This document shows, in pieces, positions 6,495-13,409 of a stretch of 47,428 bases of DNA. Source of the DNA: Gammaproteobacteria bacterium (GTDB lineage: Bacteria; Pseudomonadota; Gammaproteobacteria; Thiohalomonadales; Thiohalomonadaceae); the NCBI GenBank assembly GCA_023228645.1, contig JALOAT010000029.1, positions 1 through 47,428 on the forward strand. Direction: 5' to 3'. The position numbers were made by a program, and so were the translations under genes. The notes beneath the pieces are model-generated. The model was not told the origin of the DNA and searched no databases. It saw only the letters and a list, made by a program, of their open reading frames with translations. How positions within the stretch are numbered: the first letter of the stretch is position 1; each line of letters starts with the position of its first letter.

Positions 6495-6523
6495 TTGACT
6501 CCAATGCTCTCCGACCATATACA
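6495..6523 (+). promoter_or_regulatory. Sigma70-type promoter
   Basis: TTGACT (6495-6500), 17 bp, TATACA (6518-6523). The leader contains CCATGG and repeated GGATGGA/GAGCATC words that can pair with each other before the ribosome-binding site. Confidence 0.65.
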
Positions 6524-6579
6524 TCCATGGAGAGCATTGGATGGAAGAGCATCCATCAATGAACCCTTGCGGAGGACAT

Positions 6580-6825
6580 ATGGCACGAGAAATTCCGTCT
6601 AGCACTGCCGAAAAGCTCTACATCGATGCCGACTGGCAGTCGTTTGGGCTGGACGAGATCGTCGATCGAATTAACGATCATTTTCCGGAAGCTCAGTCGA
6701 TGACTTACGAAGAAATCGTCGCCAACTATCAGATCGAAATCGAACGAATCCAAGTTACCGGCTGTGGATGCTGTTATGACCCGTCGGACTGGAACACCTA
6801 TATCGTTATTACCAGAAAGGTTTGA
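6580..6825 (+). CDS. Hypothetical protein with CGCC motif (81 aa)
   Basis: ATG 6580 follows GCGGAGGACAT; an upstream in-frame ATG at 6541 lies in the hairpin-rich leader and is less likely. Acidic helices (GLDEIVDRINDHF, YEEIVANYQIEIERI) are followed by GCGCCYDPSDW, which may bind metal or form a disulphide. Not recognised. Confidence 0.7.
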   Translation: MAREIPSSTAEKLYIDADWQSFGLDEIVDRINDHFPEAQSMTYEEIVANYQIEIERIQVTGCGCCYDPSDWNTYIVITRKV

Positions 6826-6827
6826 CA

Positions 6828-6950
6828 ATGGAAGATTTTGAACAGTTCCCTCCCATCGAAGGTAACGGTCATCCAACGTCCGGCTATCTTTTTTTGGTGG
6901 CGGCTATCGCTTTGGGCTTGACCGCCTTAGTGCTTTCACTTATCGGTTGA
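6828..6950 (+). CDS. Small single-pass membrane protein (40 aa)
   Basis: Short acidic N-terminus (MEDFEQFPPIEGNG), then a hydrophobic segment YLFLVAAIALGLTALVLSLI at the C-terminus: a tail-anchored type topology. Starts two bases behind the previous stop, in the same operon. Function unknown. Confidence 0.65.
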   Translation: MEDFEQFPPIEGNGHPTSGYLFLVAAIALGLTALVLSLIG

Positions 6951-6966
6951 TCAAAGGAGATTACTG

Positions 6967-7140
6967 ATGGCAAATATCCGTTGCACGACTACGCTGGATG
7001 GTCGTATGTTCCACACTTTCGAATCCGGTGGCAAGACCCACGTGCTGGGAGTGGTGCGCTCGACTGCGGACGTCAAAGCCTGCCGCCGTGTCAACATTCT
7101 TCAGAGCCGATCGCTGGCGAGCGAAGGTCTGGGGGGTTGA
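6967..7140 (+). CDS. Hypothetical small protein (57 aa)
   Basis: Start after AAGGAGATTACTG. The N-terminal half has beta-type alternation (IRCTTTLDGRMFHTF), the C-terminal half is basic (KACRRVNILQSRSLASEGLGG). The next gene starts one base behind the stop, with GGGGGG as a weak site. Confidence 0.6.
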   Translation: MANIRCTTTLDGRMFHTFESGGKTHVLGVVRSTADVKACRRVNILQSRSLASEGLGG

Positions 7141-7141
7141 A

Positions 7142-7417
7142 ATGAACCTTGATAGCCGCCAGACAGAGCCGTTCAACAGCGGAGAAGGTGACGGCCAGTA
7201 TTGGCAAGTCACTCGCAGTCACGATATGCACGCCTTCGACAACCTTCCGCCGCGCATTCGGGCATATATGAACGAGAACTTCAGCCACCTCCCGGCAGAA
7301 GACGTTCTTTATAATCTCCGTTACAATTGTAACGGCAACGAGGAAAAATGTCTAGAGTCGCTAATTGCCGACAACGTAATGCTGGAAAACATCAACCGGG
7401 AACAAATGGCCGCTTGA
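7142..7417 (+). CDS. Hypothetical protein (91 aa)
   Basis: The ATG at 7142 fits the operon spacing; the frame upstream runs through the previous gene and is not used. The C-terminal half is helical (YMNENFSHLPAEDVLYNLRY) and looks like a UBA/CUE-type three-helix pattern, which is only a resemblance. Unrecognised. Confidence 0.65.
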   Translation: MNLDSRQTEPFNSGEGDGQYWQVTRSHDMHAFDNLPPRIRAYMNENFSHLPAEDVLYNLRYNCNGNEEKCLESLIADNVMLENINREQMAA

Positions 7418-7441
7418 CTTAGGCCGCCGTTCTGTTAGACA
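7414..7441 (+). promoter_or_regulatory. Sigma70-type promoter of a leaderless gene
   Basis: TTGACT (7414-7419), 16 bp, TAGACA (7436-7441). The ATG at 7448 is six bases behind the -10, where transcription should begin, and no Shine-Dalgarno sequence precedes it. Confidence 0.7.
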
Positions 7442-7447
7442 AGCGGT

Positions 7448-7810
7448 ATGAAAGATTACCTTTTCCTTGATGATGAGCGTGTCCCGCACGATGTGATTTG
7501 GAATGGCAATCATCGCCTTTACCAATACGACTATCTGTGGGACATTGTTCGCACCCAGCCTCAGTTCGAGGCATATATCCTGGAACACGGAATTCCCAGC
7601 GTCGTGAGCTTCGATAACGACCTAGGCACTGGAATGGGTGAAGGAATCTTCTGCGCCCAATGGCTTGTCGATCAAGTGCTTGACGGGAATGTCAAGTGGA
7701 ACCCCAATGTGACCTTTTTGGTCCATAGCAAGAATGGTGTGGCTGCTGACCGCATAAAAGGGTTGCTAAATAATTTCATCTCCTTTATAGAGAATGAAAC
7801 ACGGAGGTAG
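7448..7810 (+). CDS. Cyclic-phosphate-processing receiver-like (cREC) protein (120 aa)
   Basis: N-terminal YLFLDDERVP, central VVSFDNDLGTG and EGIFCAQWLVD, then FLVHSKNGVAADRI match the pattern of the cREC-type receiver-like domain, which lacks two-component signalling and is associated with RNA processing involving cyclic-phosphate ends. Conserved acidic residues (DDE, FDND) could bind a metal. In this window the RNA ligase, macro-domain and Pth2-like genes would be natural partners. Transcribed as a leaderless mRNA by position; ends in TAG, rare here. The reaction itself is inference from the family. Confidence 0.7.
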   Translation: MKDYLFLDDERVPHDVIWNGNHRLYQYDYLWDIVRTQPQFEAYILEHGIPSVVSFDNDLGTGMGEGIFCAQWLVDQVLDGNVKWNPNVTFLVHSKNGVAADRIKGLLNNFISFIENETRR

Positions 7811-7812
7811 GA

Positions 7813-8085
7813 ATGGCGTTTATCGATCGTTTTGGGGTTGAAATAAACGAAGGCGATCTAGTTGCTTTTGCTTGTAAGGAATACAGCAGAGACGCAATGA
7901 TTGGCGCCACCGTAGCCTTCGGGACGGTCAAGCGTTATTATCCTGCTGGGGGTATGCTAATAGATACTGTCGACGGTAGAGAGGTGCGTTTGATGAAGAT
8001 CGAACCTAATCAAGTCGTCGCCCTCAACGAAGACTTTATGGAAATGGTGAAAGTGGCTCGCACTGTCGCTATCATCTGCGCATAA
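7813..8085 (+). CDS. Hypothetical beta-barrel-like protein (90 aa)
   Basis: ATG follows ACGGAGGTAGGA, which overlaps the previous stop. Pattern VEINEGDLVAFAC, GTVKRYY, VDGREVRLMKIEPNQVVAL is like small SH3/KOW-like barrels. Similar patterns occur in the proteins at 821, 17662 and 31147. Function unknown. Confidence 0.7.
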   Translation: MAFIDRFGVEINEGDLVAFACKEYSRDAMIGATVAFGTVKRYYPAGGMLIDTVDGREVRLMKIEPNQVVALNEDFMEMVKVARTVAIICA

Positions 8086-8155
8086 TGTTAAAGGAAAAGA
8101 TATTCGTCGTGGAATCAACCGAGCTCTAAAAACAGACCACCCGTTCTGATTTTTG

Positions 8156-8183
8156 TTGATCCGGAGACTCATTCTGCTAGAAG
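8156..8183 (+). promoter_or_regulatory. Sigma70-type promoter
   Basis: TTGATC (8156-8161), 16 bp, TAGAAG (8178-8183), then GGAGTAACGAAGGAGA before the gene at 8208. Confidence 0.65.
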
Positions 8184-8207
8184 GATGGAGTAACGAAGGA
8201 GAAGACG

Positions 8208-8738
8208 ATGAAAACGATCGCAGATTTCACCGCCCTGGTCAAGCTTTGCATTGAGACTGCTGAAGCCAAGTATGGTAAGATTGGCCCCGTCGAAATACGT
8301 TGCGATGTGCGCGGCAAGACTGCTGGCTATGCGGGTTGGAAAACCAACCGCTGGACTGGTGAAAACTCCAACTTTGTCCTGCGCTTCAACCGCGAAGCTA
8401 TCGCCAAGCATTGGGATGAAATGGTGCAAGTCACCATCCCGCACGAAGTTGCTCACCTTGTTTGCGCTGCTCATCCTGAATTGGGCGGCCGCGATCACAA
8501 TTGGAAGTGGGCACAAATTGATCGCTCGCTCGGCGGTAATGGAGAGCGTTGCCACAATATGGAACTCACTCCGGGCCGGAAGACCAGCCGCTATGTTTAC
8601 AAGGACTCACTGGGCCGGGAAATGACTGTCGGCCCCAAGCACCACGCTGCTCTCCAGCGCGGTAAGTATGGACTTCTCCGCAACCGCAAAACTGGTGCCA
8701 CTATCACCCGCGGTGATTACCTCCGACCCGCAGCTTGA
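8208..8738 (+). CDS. SprT-like zinc metalloprotease domain protein (176 aa)
   Basis: The metal site HEVAHLV (about residues 84-90) with a further His in GGRDHNWKW fits SprT/Spartan-type proteases, in which an HExxH and a third His hold zinc. The C-terminal part is Arg/Lys-rich (SRYVYKDSLGREMTVGPKHH), as in the DNA-binding tails of this family. In cells such proteins cleave DNA-bound or crosslinked proteins; in a phage they could clear proteins from DNA. A four-Cys zinc ribbon is not seen. Own promoter and terminator make it a single-gene unit. Confidence 0.85.
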   Translation: MKTIADFTALVKLCIETAEAKYGKIGPVEIRCDVRGKTAGYAGWKTNRWTGENSNFVLRFNREAIAKHWDEMVQVTIPHEVAHLVCAAHPELGGRDHNWKWAQIDRSLGGNGERCHNMELTPGRKTSRYVYKDSLGREMTVGPKHHAALQRGKYGLLRNRKTGATITRGDYLRPAA

Positions 8739-8751
8739 CAAAAAAAAAAGA

Positions 8752-8781
8752 GAAAAGGGGCCAAGCGCCTCTTTTCTTTTG
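8752..8781 (+). terminator. Intrinsic terminator
   Basis: GAAAAGGGGC (8752-8761) pairs with GCCTCTTTTC (8767-8776), one G-T pair, followed by TTTT. Confidence 0.8.
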
Positions 8782-8790
8782 ATACTGTTT

Positions 8791-8815
8791 GTTAACTATA
8801 TTCATTAACGTTAAC
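8791..8815. repeat. 25-bp partial palindrome, copy 6
   Basis: GTTAACTATAT-TC-ATTAACGTTAAC, reverse orientation, ten bases behind the SprT-gene terminator. Confidence 0.8.
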
Positions 8816-8906
8816 GAATGGTTAAAACAGGCCGTATTTTATCTTTCTTATGGTTTCGTAAACAGTGCAAGATGCTAATTTTTCTCATCGTTATCTTTTA
8901 ATCGTA

Positions 8907-8933
8907 TTGACATCCGACCTAGCTTTCTATAAT
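8907..8933 (+). promoter_or_regulatory. Sigma70-type promoter
   Basis: TTGACA (8907-8912), 15 bp, TATAAT (8928-8933); both boxes are consensus. The leader has AAAGGAAGTT and GGAGTTGAT before the ATG at 8966. Confidence 0.7.
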
Positions 8934-8965
8934 ATCCCACAAAAGGAAGTTAGTTCGGAGTTGAT

Positions 8966-9292
8966 ATGAAATCCACTATAGTCACATTATTGTTAGTCGC
9001 TGCGGCAGGAATGTTAGCCGTTGCTGGCTACAAGGCTATGACCTTCAAATCACTCAATGTTACTGAGGTTCAATTCCAGGACGGAGAAGCAGACGAAATC
9101 TGCTATAGTCTATTGAAGGACTGGAGTGAGGATCCCAATATGAGGGAAAAGGTGCAGGCTGCAACTGCTGACAACCTTTTCACTGACGATGAATGTCAGG
9201 ACTTGCTCAAGTATCACGATCTAATCGACGCCCAGGAAAAGAGGGCTCGTATGGATCATTATATGGAAGATGCTAAGGCCAACGTCAAGTAG
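8966..9292 (+). CDS. Membrane-anchored or exported acidic protein (108 aa)
   Basis: Residues 5-20 are hydrophobic (IVTLLLVAAAGMLAVAG) with a Lys near the N-terminus, giving a signal anchor or signal peptide; the rest is an acidic helical domain with two Cys residues that could pair in the periplasm. Ends in TAG. The last 8 bp overlap the end of the convergent hydrolase gene, which suggests that both act in the envelope. Not recognised. Confidence 0.75.
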   Translation: MKSTIVTLLLVAAAGMLAVAGYKAMTFKSLNVTEVQFQDGEADEICYSLLKDWSEDPNMREKVQAATADNLFTDDECQDLLKYHDLIDAQEKRARMDHYMEDAKANVK

Positions 9293-9884
9293 CTCTTGGA
9301 ATTTCGTTGTAGAATAAATGATCACCAATTTGGGCCACCGGATCAATTGTCTTAGCCCAAGCAGGATTGACTGCCTTTGTGTGATAGTATAGTGATCCGT
9401 CAGTTGGGTCTTGATCACGACCTTGGATGATCTTTGTAGCTAGTTCCTGTGCCTCTAGCCATTCTTTATAACCAGGCATACCTGGTTCCAAATCCTGAAT
9501 GTTGAGCATTTTGTCTCTATTTGGATCCCCAGCATTCCAAGCAGAAAATTGCTTTGGAGCCAATGCGACGCCTTCAATACCAGTACCAAACATCTTAGGA
9601 TGATTACTGTCTGCACGATTCTTAATTACGTGCCCGACCGCTCTCATTCCTTCTGTTCCTTGATTACGGGCTTCACCCCACATTGTCAACGCCATTGCGA
9701 GCATTTCCTCTTGGTTAGGAGTAATGTGGTTGACTGTCTGCTGAACTGCTGGTTTAGTATTATATGCCTGAGCTGGCTTGTTTGCTTGATGTAGGCCCAC
9801 CATTGCTGCTCCAGCCAAGGCGGCTGTGCCGAGCTTCTTTGCAAGAGGACCTTCATTGACGTTTTCAAATTCTTCTAATCTCAT
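9285..9884 (-). CDS. Cell-wall hydrolase, SleB/Hydrolase_2-like (199 aa)
   Basis: After an N-terminal region with a hydrophobic stretch (LGTAALAGAAMVGL), residues from about 60 carry the family pattern: TMWGEARNQGTEGMRAVGHV, IKNRA, QFSAWN, LYYHTKAVNPAWAK and IGDHLFYN. Such enzymes cleave the glycan strands of peptidoglycan, with the Glu in WGEA as the expected catalytic residue. This could be the phage lysin or an entry enzyme. It stands alone on the minus strand between repeat copies 6 and 7. A clean cleavable signal is not obvious. Confidence 0.85.
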   Translation of the reverse strand: MRLEEFENVNEGPLAKKLGTAALAGAAMVGLHQANKPAQAYNTKPAVQQTVNHITPNQEEMLAMALTMWGEARNQGTEGMRAVGHVIKNRADSNHPKMFGTGIEGVALAPKQFSAWNAGDPNRDKMLNIQDLEPGMPGYKEWLEAQELATKIIQGRDQDPTDGSLYYHTKAVNPAWAKTIDPVAQIGDHLFYNEIPRAT

Positions 9885-9896
9885 ATCTCTATTTAT

Positions 9897-9921
9897 GTTA
9901 ACGTTAATTATTAGGGTTAAT
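9897..9921. repeat. 25-bp partial palindrome, copy 7
   Basis: GTTAACGTTAATT-AT-TAGGGTTAAT, upstream of both the hydrolase gene and the divergent gene at 10013. Confidence 0.8.
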
Positions 9922-9953
9922 GAAAAAAGTGACCGATTAACTACCTTTTTTTC

Positions 9954-9981
9954 TTGTGCAGATGGTCAAAGGCTGTATAAG
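9954..9981 (+). promoter_or_regulatory. Probable sigma70-type promoter
   Basis: TTGTGC (9954-9959), 16 bp, TATAAG (9976-9981), preceding AACGGAG of the gene at 10013. The -35 is weaker than in the rest of the set. Confidence 0.5.
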
Positions 9982-10012
9982 GAAAGCATAACAACGCAAC
10001 GGAGTAGACGAA

Positions 10013-10519
10013 ATGAAGCTTGCACAGATCCACGCGCTGCTCAACAGCATCAACGGCAATACCTTCGCCGCGATGGACACCATCACGGAAGTCGACCTCA
10101 AGGGCGGCAAGAAGAACCCGATGAAGGGCCGTGTCACCAAGCACACCACGGGCAACCGCGTTCAGCTCTTCACCAGCCACAAGGGCTACAAGAATATGGT
10201 CAACCGCCGCCTCGAGGCCGAGGGCAAGGTTGCCAACTTCGAGCCCGCTGCGCTGCGCTGGGGCACTCGTGTCGAGGACAGCCCGCTGATCGAGCACAAC
10301 GGTAAGTTTTACCTTCAGTGCATCTTCATCAAGGGCGGCGAGTCCACCTACTACCTGGACAACACTGTCATCGACAAGGCCAACATTGAAGGCTTCGTCG
10401 AGAAGGAACCCAACGCCGGCCGCACTGGACTGGAAGATGGTAACGAGCCCATCGTCAGGACATTCGCGCTTGACAGCATCCGTGAAATCCGTATGATGGG
10501 CCAGGCAGTCAAAGGATAA
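10013..10519 (+). CDS. Hypothetical basic protein (168 aa)
   Basis: Higher GC and more regular codon use than most neighbours, which suggests strong expression. Beta-rich centre with many Lys and Arg (GGKKNPMKGRVTKHTTGNRV), then KFYLQCIFIKGG and a C-terminal helix. The profile fits a DNA- or RNA-binding protein, but no motif proves it. Divergent from the cell-wall hydrolase. Confidence 0.75.
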   Translation: MKLAQIHALLNSINGNTFAAMDTITEVDLKGGKKNPMKGRVTKHTTGNRVQLFTSHKGYKNMVNRRLEAEGKVANFEPAALRWGTRVEDSPLIEHNGKFYLQCIFIKGGESTYYLDNTVIDKANIEGFVEKEPNAGRTGLEDGNEPIVRTFALDSIREIRMMGQAVKG

Positions 10520-10527
10520 ATGATGTT

Positions 10528-10556
10528 GGGAGGGGTGGTATGTCCCACACCCTCCC
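10528..10556 (+). terminator. GC-rich hairpin behind the gene at 10013
   Basis: GGGAGGGGTG pairs with CACCCTCCC across an 11-base loop. No T run follows, so it may be a 3'-end stability hairpin or a weak terminator. Confidence 0.4.
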
Positions 10557-10643
10557 CGTCCCGGCCGTCGGATCAATCCGACAAGCTTAGAAAGAGTGGT
10601 GGACGGAGCCGGCCGTGCCACCACGTTTTTCAAGGAGATAAAC

Positions 10644-10865
10644 GTGAGCAATCTTCCCCGTCGTCCCAACACTTTGATGGGCTTTCTGCTCATCGCGTTC
10701 GGCATTGCATTCGTTTCGGTCATCGGCCTTATGATCGCTGGTGGCATCTGGAATTACAGCCTCTATCGTGATTGCATCAACGATGGCAAGAAGGCATACC
10801 AGTGCAAGGCAATGCTGGATGGCGGTGCCCGATACATCGCCGTGGATGACGTCACGGAAAAGTAA
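10644..10865 (+). CDS. Single-pass membrane protein, GTG start (73 aa)
   Basis: GTG 10644 follows CAAGGAGATAAAC, the best ribosome-binding site here. Residues about 9-36 form a long hydrophobic segment (GFLLIAFGIAFVSVIGLMIA); the remainder has two Cys residues (DCINDGKKAYQCK) that could form a disulphide outside the membrane. Not recognised. Confidence 0.7.
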   Translation: MSNLPRRPNTLMGFLLIAFGIAFVSVIGLMIAGGIWNYSLYRDCINDGKKAYQCKAMLDGGARYIAVDDVTEK

Positions 10866-10922
10866 TCCTTGACAGCGCTTCCGTGGAAGCGTATCCACGG
10901 AGGGCAATCCACGGAGGAACAC

Positions 10923-11114
10923 TTGCTTAATCGTTTTGAAAAATGGATGTTAAAGCGCATCCTCCATAAGCTGATCCGTCAAGGTCCGCACAAGCACAAC
11001 ATAACTTTGATGTATAAGATTATCCGCATCAAAGCAGAGCAGGTTTTTACCGAAGACAACCATCCAACGCTTGACGCATTCCTGTATGAATGCTATCAGG
11101 ACAGTAGGAGGTAA
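10923..11114 (+). CDS. Hypothetical basic protein, TTG start (63 aa)
   Basis: The frame opens earlier, but the upstream part is a palindromic element (CTTCCGTGGAAG, ATCCACGG twice) that ends in GGAGG five bases before TTG 10923, so TTG is the likely start. The product is basic and helical (RFEKWMLKRILHKLIRQGPH). The hairpin element could hide or expose the ribosome-binding site. Confidence 0.55.
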   Translation: MLNRFEKWMLKRILHKLIRQGPHKHNITLMYKIIRIKAEQVFTEDNHPTLDAFLYECYQDSRR

Positions 11115-11120
11115 CGCAAT

Positions 11121-11486
11121 ATGTTCCTAGCTTTTGAATCCCCTATTGTTGGTGATCATCGCCAACCAACAATCAAACATTTGATTGGGCCCACCAACAT
11201 CAATGTCGACAAATTTTATGGTCCTTTTGGGGATCGTATGGAAGTTGACACCTATGCTGAAGGGCAGCTTGCGGCTGGTTGCAAGTGCGATATTGTCGTC
11301 GTGCCTCTGGCGGATACAAAGTCCAAACTGGAGCGCATCGTTGAGCTTCTTCGGGAAGCTGACTGTCTTCAACAGGAAATTGCCACTGATACAAGCTCGG
11401 ATGGGTTTTGTTACAAGACCCACAACCAGCTAGAGGATTTGGCTGATTCGTTTGAGGCAATGATCGTCGCCGTTGGAGACGAATGA
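11121..11486 (+). CDS. Hypothetical alpha/beta protein (121 aa)
   Basis: Excellent site AGGAGGTAACGCAAT. An N-terminal beta part (FLAFESPIVGDHRQP) and a segment CDIVVVPLADTKSKLERIVELL suggest a Rossmann-like or TIM-type fold piece; no motif identifies it. The stop overlaps the next start (ATGATG at 11483). Confidence 0.7.
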   Translation: MFLAFESPIVGDHRQPTIKHLIGPTNINVDKFYGPFGDRMEVDTYAEGQLAAGCKCDIVVVPLADTKSKLERIVELLREADCLQQEIATDTSSDGFCYKTHNQLEDLADSFEAMIVAVGDE

Positions 11487-11920
11487 TGGCTGACATTTCT
11501 AAGCTCAAACCTGAGACCCGGGCAGACCTTCTTGCAATGCTGGATGAAGTCTTTGCCGAAACTATAGCAGAAGACCATCTTCCGATCAACACTATTGTGG
11601 AGAACAACGTGGACGAATTCGACGAGAACCGCGAACGTGATGCCGGCGCACTGCGCGATGCGGATACTATCATCAAGGCGCTCGCAGAGCAGGGACACGG
11701 TGACTATTCAGCTTATCGCAATCAGATCGCTGACCTCTGGGATGGCGAATATGGACTCTGGTATGGTAACGACGAATGTACCACGGACCTGGAAGATGAC
11801 AACCTCCGTGACCTGCGCCTAATCCAGGAAGATCATTATGATCAGCATATGGACGAGGACGAGAAGCCGGCGTGGGGCGATATGATCTGCTATGCTGGTG
11901 ATTACGTTTTTTTCGCCTAA
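11483..11920 (+). CDS. Very acidic hypothetical protein (145 aa)
   Basis: Two ATGs (11483 and 11486) overlap the previous stop; either could be used. Strongly acidic throughout (e.g. TTDLEDDNLRDLRLIQEDHY), reminiscent of DNA-mimic proteins that block nucleases or transcription factors, though charge alone is weak evidence. Followed at once by the promoter of a long non-coding RNA. Confidence 0.7.
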   Translation: MMADISKLKPETRADLLAMLDEVFAETIAEDHLPINTIVENNVDEFDENRERDAGALRDADTIIKALAEQGHGDYSAYRNQIADLWDGEYGLWYGNDECTTDLEDDNLRDLRLIQEDHYDQHMDEDEKPAWGDMICYAGDYVFFA

Positions 11921-11935
11921 AGTGAAAAAAAACTG

Positions 11936-11964
11936 TTGACGCACCAAACACCAGATGCTAGATA
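11936..11964 (+). promoter_or_regulatory. Sigma70-type promoter of structured RNA 1
   Basis: TTGACG (11936-11941), 17 bp, TAGATA (11959-11964). No gene follows for 650 bp, so it most likely drives the non-coding RNA that ends at the terminator near 12600. Confidence 0.7.
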
Positions 11965-11970
11965 TACTGA

Positions 11971-12604
11971 CATAGGGCGACGATAGCGCGCAACGATAGG
12001 GCATAGAGGCTAAGCGACGGTTTAGCAGTTCAGCCCGACAATAGCGCGCAACAATAGCCCGACACTTGCCGGGGAAGGTGCTGATCACACTGGAACCACC
12101 CCAATAAGTTAATTGAAACGGCGGATTTTCACTCCGACATTGTAGGTATCGAGGCCTACTTGGGTGCAAGACGTTATTAGGAGGAACGGCGGGTGCCTTA
12201 GATGGTGGGCCGTAGAGTTTTATCGTGTGTGGCTAGATGGGGCGAGAGGCGGCCCATACTGTAGTGATACAGGCGCCCATTACATTGATGGAGGGTCGCT
12301 ACCTCCTAGTGATGACGCTGGTTCGATCCCAGCCACGATGACCAGTTTATGCCCTTCCTGGGTTCGAATCCCGGGTCGAATGACAAAGGAAAGATGTAGA
12401 TACAACGGCCGTGATGCTACATTGGACTGAGTCAGGTCAGGATGCAAGAGTCAAGAAAGCTACTTGACAGACTGCGGCGGAGACATTAATGTTTCCCTCT
12501 ACCTCGGATTGGTAGTGCTGATCAGGATCTAAACAATCCTTGGCGCCACTTGGCGGGTTGAGCAATAGACAAGCACCAGCGTCGGTTGCTCCCCGCCCTT
12601 TTTA
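11971..12604 (+). ncRNA. Large structured RNA 1 (about 630 nt)
   Basis: A promoter at one end and a terminator at the other enclose about 630 nt with no supported reading frame. It starts with two related blocks (CGACGATAGCGCGCAACGAT and CGACAATAGCGCGCAACAAT), contains a 124-nt tRNA-like fold (12221-12344), a second T-arm-like hairpin CCTGGG-TTCGAAT-CCCGGG (about 12357-12376), and many local stems. Two blocks (12179-12215, 12214-12247) recur in RNA 2. Size and phage context are like GOLLD/ROOL-type ornate RNAs, but I cannot assign a family by eye. Confidence 0.6.
12221..12344 (+). ncRNA. tRNA-like domain with extra arms and encoded CCA
   Basis: Acceptor TATCGTG/CACGATG (7 pairs, one T-G), T arm GCTGG-TTCGATC-CCAGC, discriminator A and CCA are exactly as in a tRNA. 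Instead of a normal D and anticodon arm it has ATGGG/CCCAT, CTGTA-GTGA-TACAG, and a long arm CATTAC/GTGATG capped by GGAGG-GTCGCTA-CCTCC. At 124 nt it is far too long for a standard tRNA. It may be a substrate for tRNA enzymes (RNase P, CCA enzyme, synthetase) within RNA 1. Confidence 0.55.
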
Positions 12605-12605
12605 T
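12552..12605 (+). terminator. Terminator of structured RNA 1
   Basis: GGCGGG pairs with CCCGCC and, inside, GAGCAA with TTGCTC, followed by CTTTTTATT. It fixes the 3' end of RNA 1 just before the lipoprotein gene. Confidence 0.75.
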
Positions 12606-12622
12606 TGATTGGAGTAGATGAT

Positions 12623-12856
12623 ATGAAGAAAATGGTTGCAGGTTTTTTTGTTTCGTTTATGGCCATAGGAGCCCTTGCCGGCTGTGGTGATACTCGTTTC
12701 TCTTCTAAGGAGAGCAGGACTGAAGCTGCCCAGGAACGCATTGAACGTGCTCAGATCGTGTGCAGGGATCACGTTGAGTATTTGAGCTTTCCGAACTCAT
12801 ACGGCCGCACTTATACGGCACATTTGCAGGTTGACGGCAAACCCTACACCTGCTAA
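12623..12856 (+). CDS. Small lipoprotein (77 aa)
   Basis: ATG 12623 follows GGAGTAGATGAT. KK at the N-terminus, a hydrophobic run and the lipobox-like ALAGC predict cleavage at Cys 21 and lipid anchoring in the envelope. The mature part is charged and has two further Cys residues. Possible roles include superinfection exclusion or lysis, neither shown by the sequence. It is embedded between two related structured RNAs. Confidence 0.75.
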   Translation: MKKMVAGFFVSFMAIGALAGCGDTRFSSKESRTEAAQERIERAQIVCRDHVEYLSFPNSYGRTYTAHLQVDGKPYTC

Positions 12857-13053
12857 ACAATACGAACACTGGCGCAATTGTCCGGAACATTGCGTTAAGA
12901 GCAGGCACTATTCCCTTAGCCGATCGTGGGAATTTAATGCTGTGGGGTAAGAGTCCCAAGAATGGCACGGAATTAGGGACGGGAACAACTCGGCTGGCTC
13001 ATTGCGTAGTACCGGAGCCCGTCCTACTAGAATTAGGTGAGCAGTTTCAGGTA

Positions 13054-13082
13054 TTGACGAGTTACATAAGGTCGTCTATATC
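13054..13082 (+). promoter_or_regulatory. Sigma70-type promoter inside RNA region 2
   Basis: TTGACG (13054-13059), 17 bp, TATATC (13077-13082). No gene follows until 13564, so it would transcribe the 3' half of the region, which is the part shared with RNA 1. Confidence 0.6.
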
Positions 13083-13339
13083 CCTGCTTGTATTGGATCA
13101 GAGCAGCAATGCTTGGCTGGGGGTCGCGAACCAGTTTTGAGTCCAACACCTAAAAGGAAGATGCTGTAGCTTACTGGCTGAAAAGCGCGTATTTTATACG
13201 AGATGGGAACGAGAGCGGGTACCCAGCATTTAACAACGAGGGAGGAGCAGCGTGTGCCTTTGATGGTGGGCTGTAGCAAAGCAGGGCGGTGAGGGGTGAC
13301 GGGTGCGGCCAATATCGCGGGTCATAATTTAGAGTTTTA

Positions 13340-13409
13340 TAGTCTGTGGCTAGTGTTAACGCGAGCACACCTTTTGGAAGTGGAGGTTGGATTCCTCCAC
13401 CACAGACTA
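13340..13409 (+). ncRNA. Reduced tRNA-like element (no normal anticodon arm)
   Basis: A 10-bp closing helix TAGTCTGTGG/CCACAGACTA holds a D-type hairpin GTGT/ACAC and a T-type arm GGAGG-TTGGATT-CCTCC; between them is only CTTTTGGAAG. The 5' sequence is homologous to the start of the tRNA-like domain of RNA 1. No CCA is encoded. It looks like a shortened relative of that domain. Confidence 0.45.

Noticed and set aside
5637..6605. 322-codon open frame on the minus strand
   Set aside because: It lies opposite the kinase-like gene and several control regions, has no ribosome-binding site and a composition of an antisense frame.
9941..10747. 268-codon open frame on the minus strand
   Set aside because: Antisense to the well-supported gene at 10013 with high-GC codons, which commonly leaves the opposite frame open; no start site.
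12221..12344. tmRNA
   Set aside because: Acceptor and T arm fit, but there is no tag reading frame and the two halves are only about 110 nt apart.
12357..12387. Second canonical tRNA behind the tRNA-like domain
   Set aside because: A good T-arm hairpin is present, but no matching acceptor 5' strand was found upstream.
12164..12430. 88-codon frame within RNA 1
   Set aside because: Passes through the tRNA-like domain with no start signals; RNA structure explains the sequence better.
12937..13140. 67-codon frame within RNA region 2
   Set aside because: No Shine-Dalgarno site and contains an internal promoter; no conserved motif.
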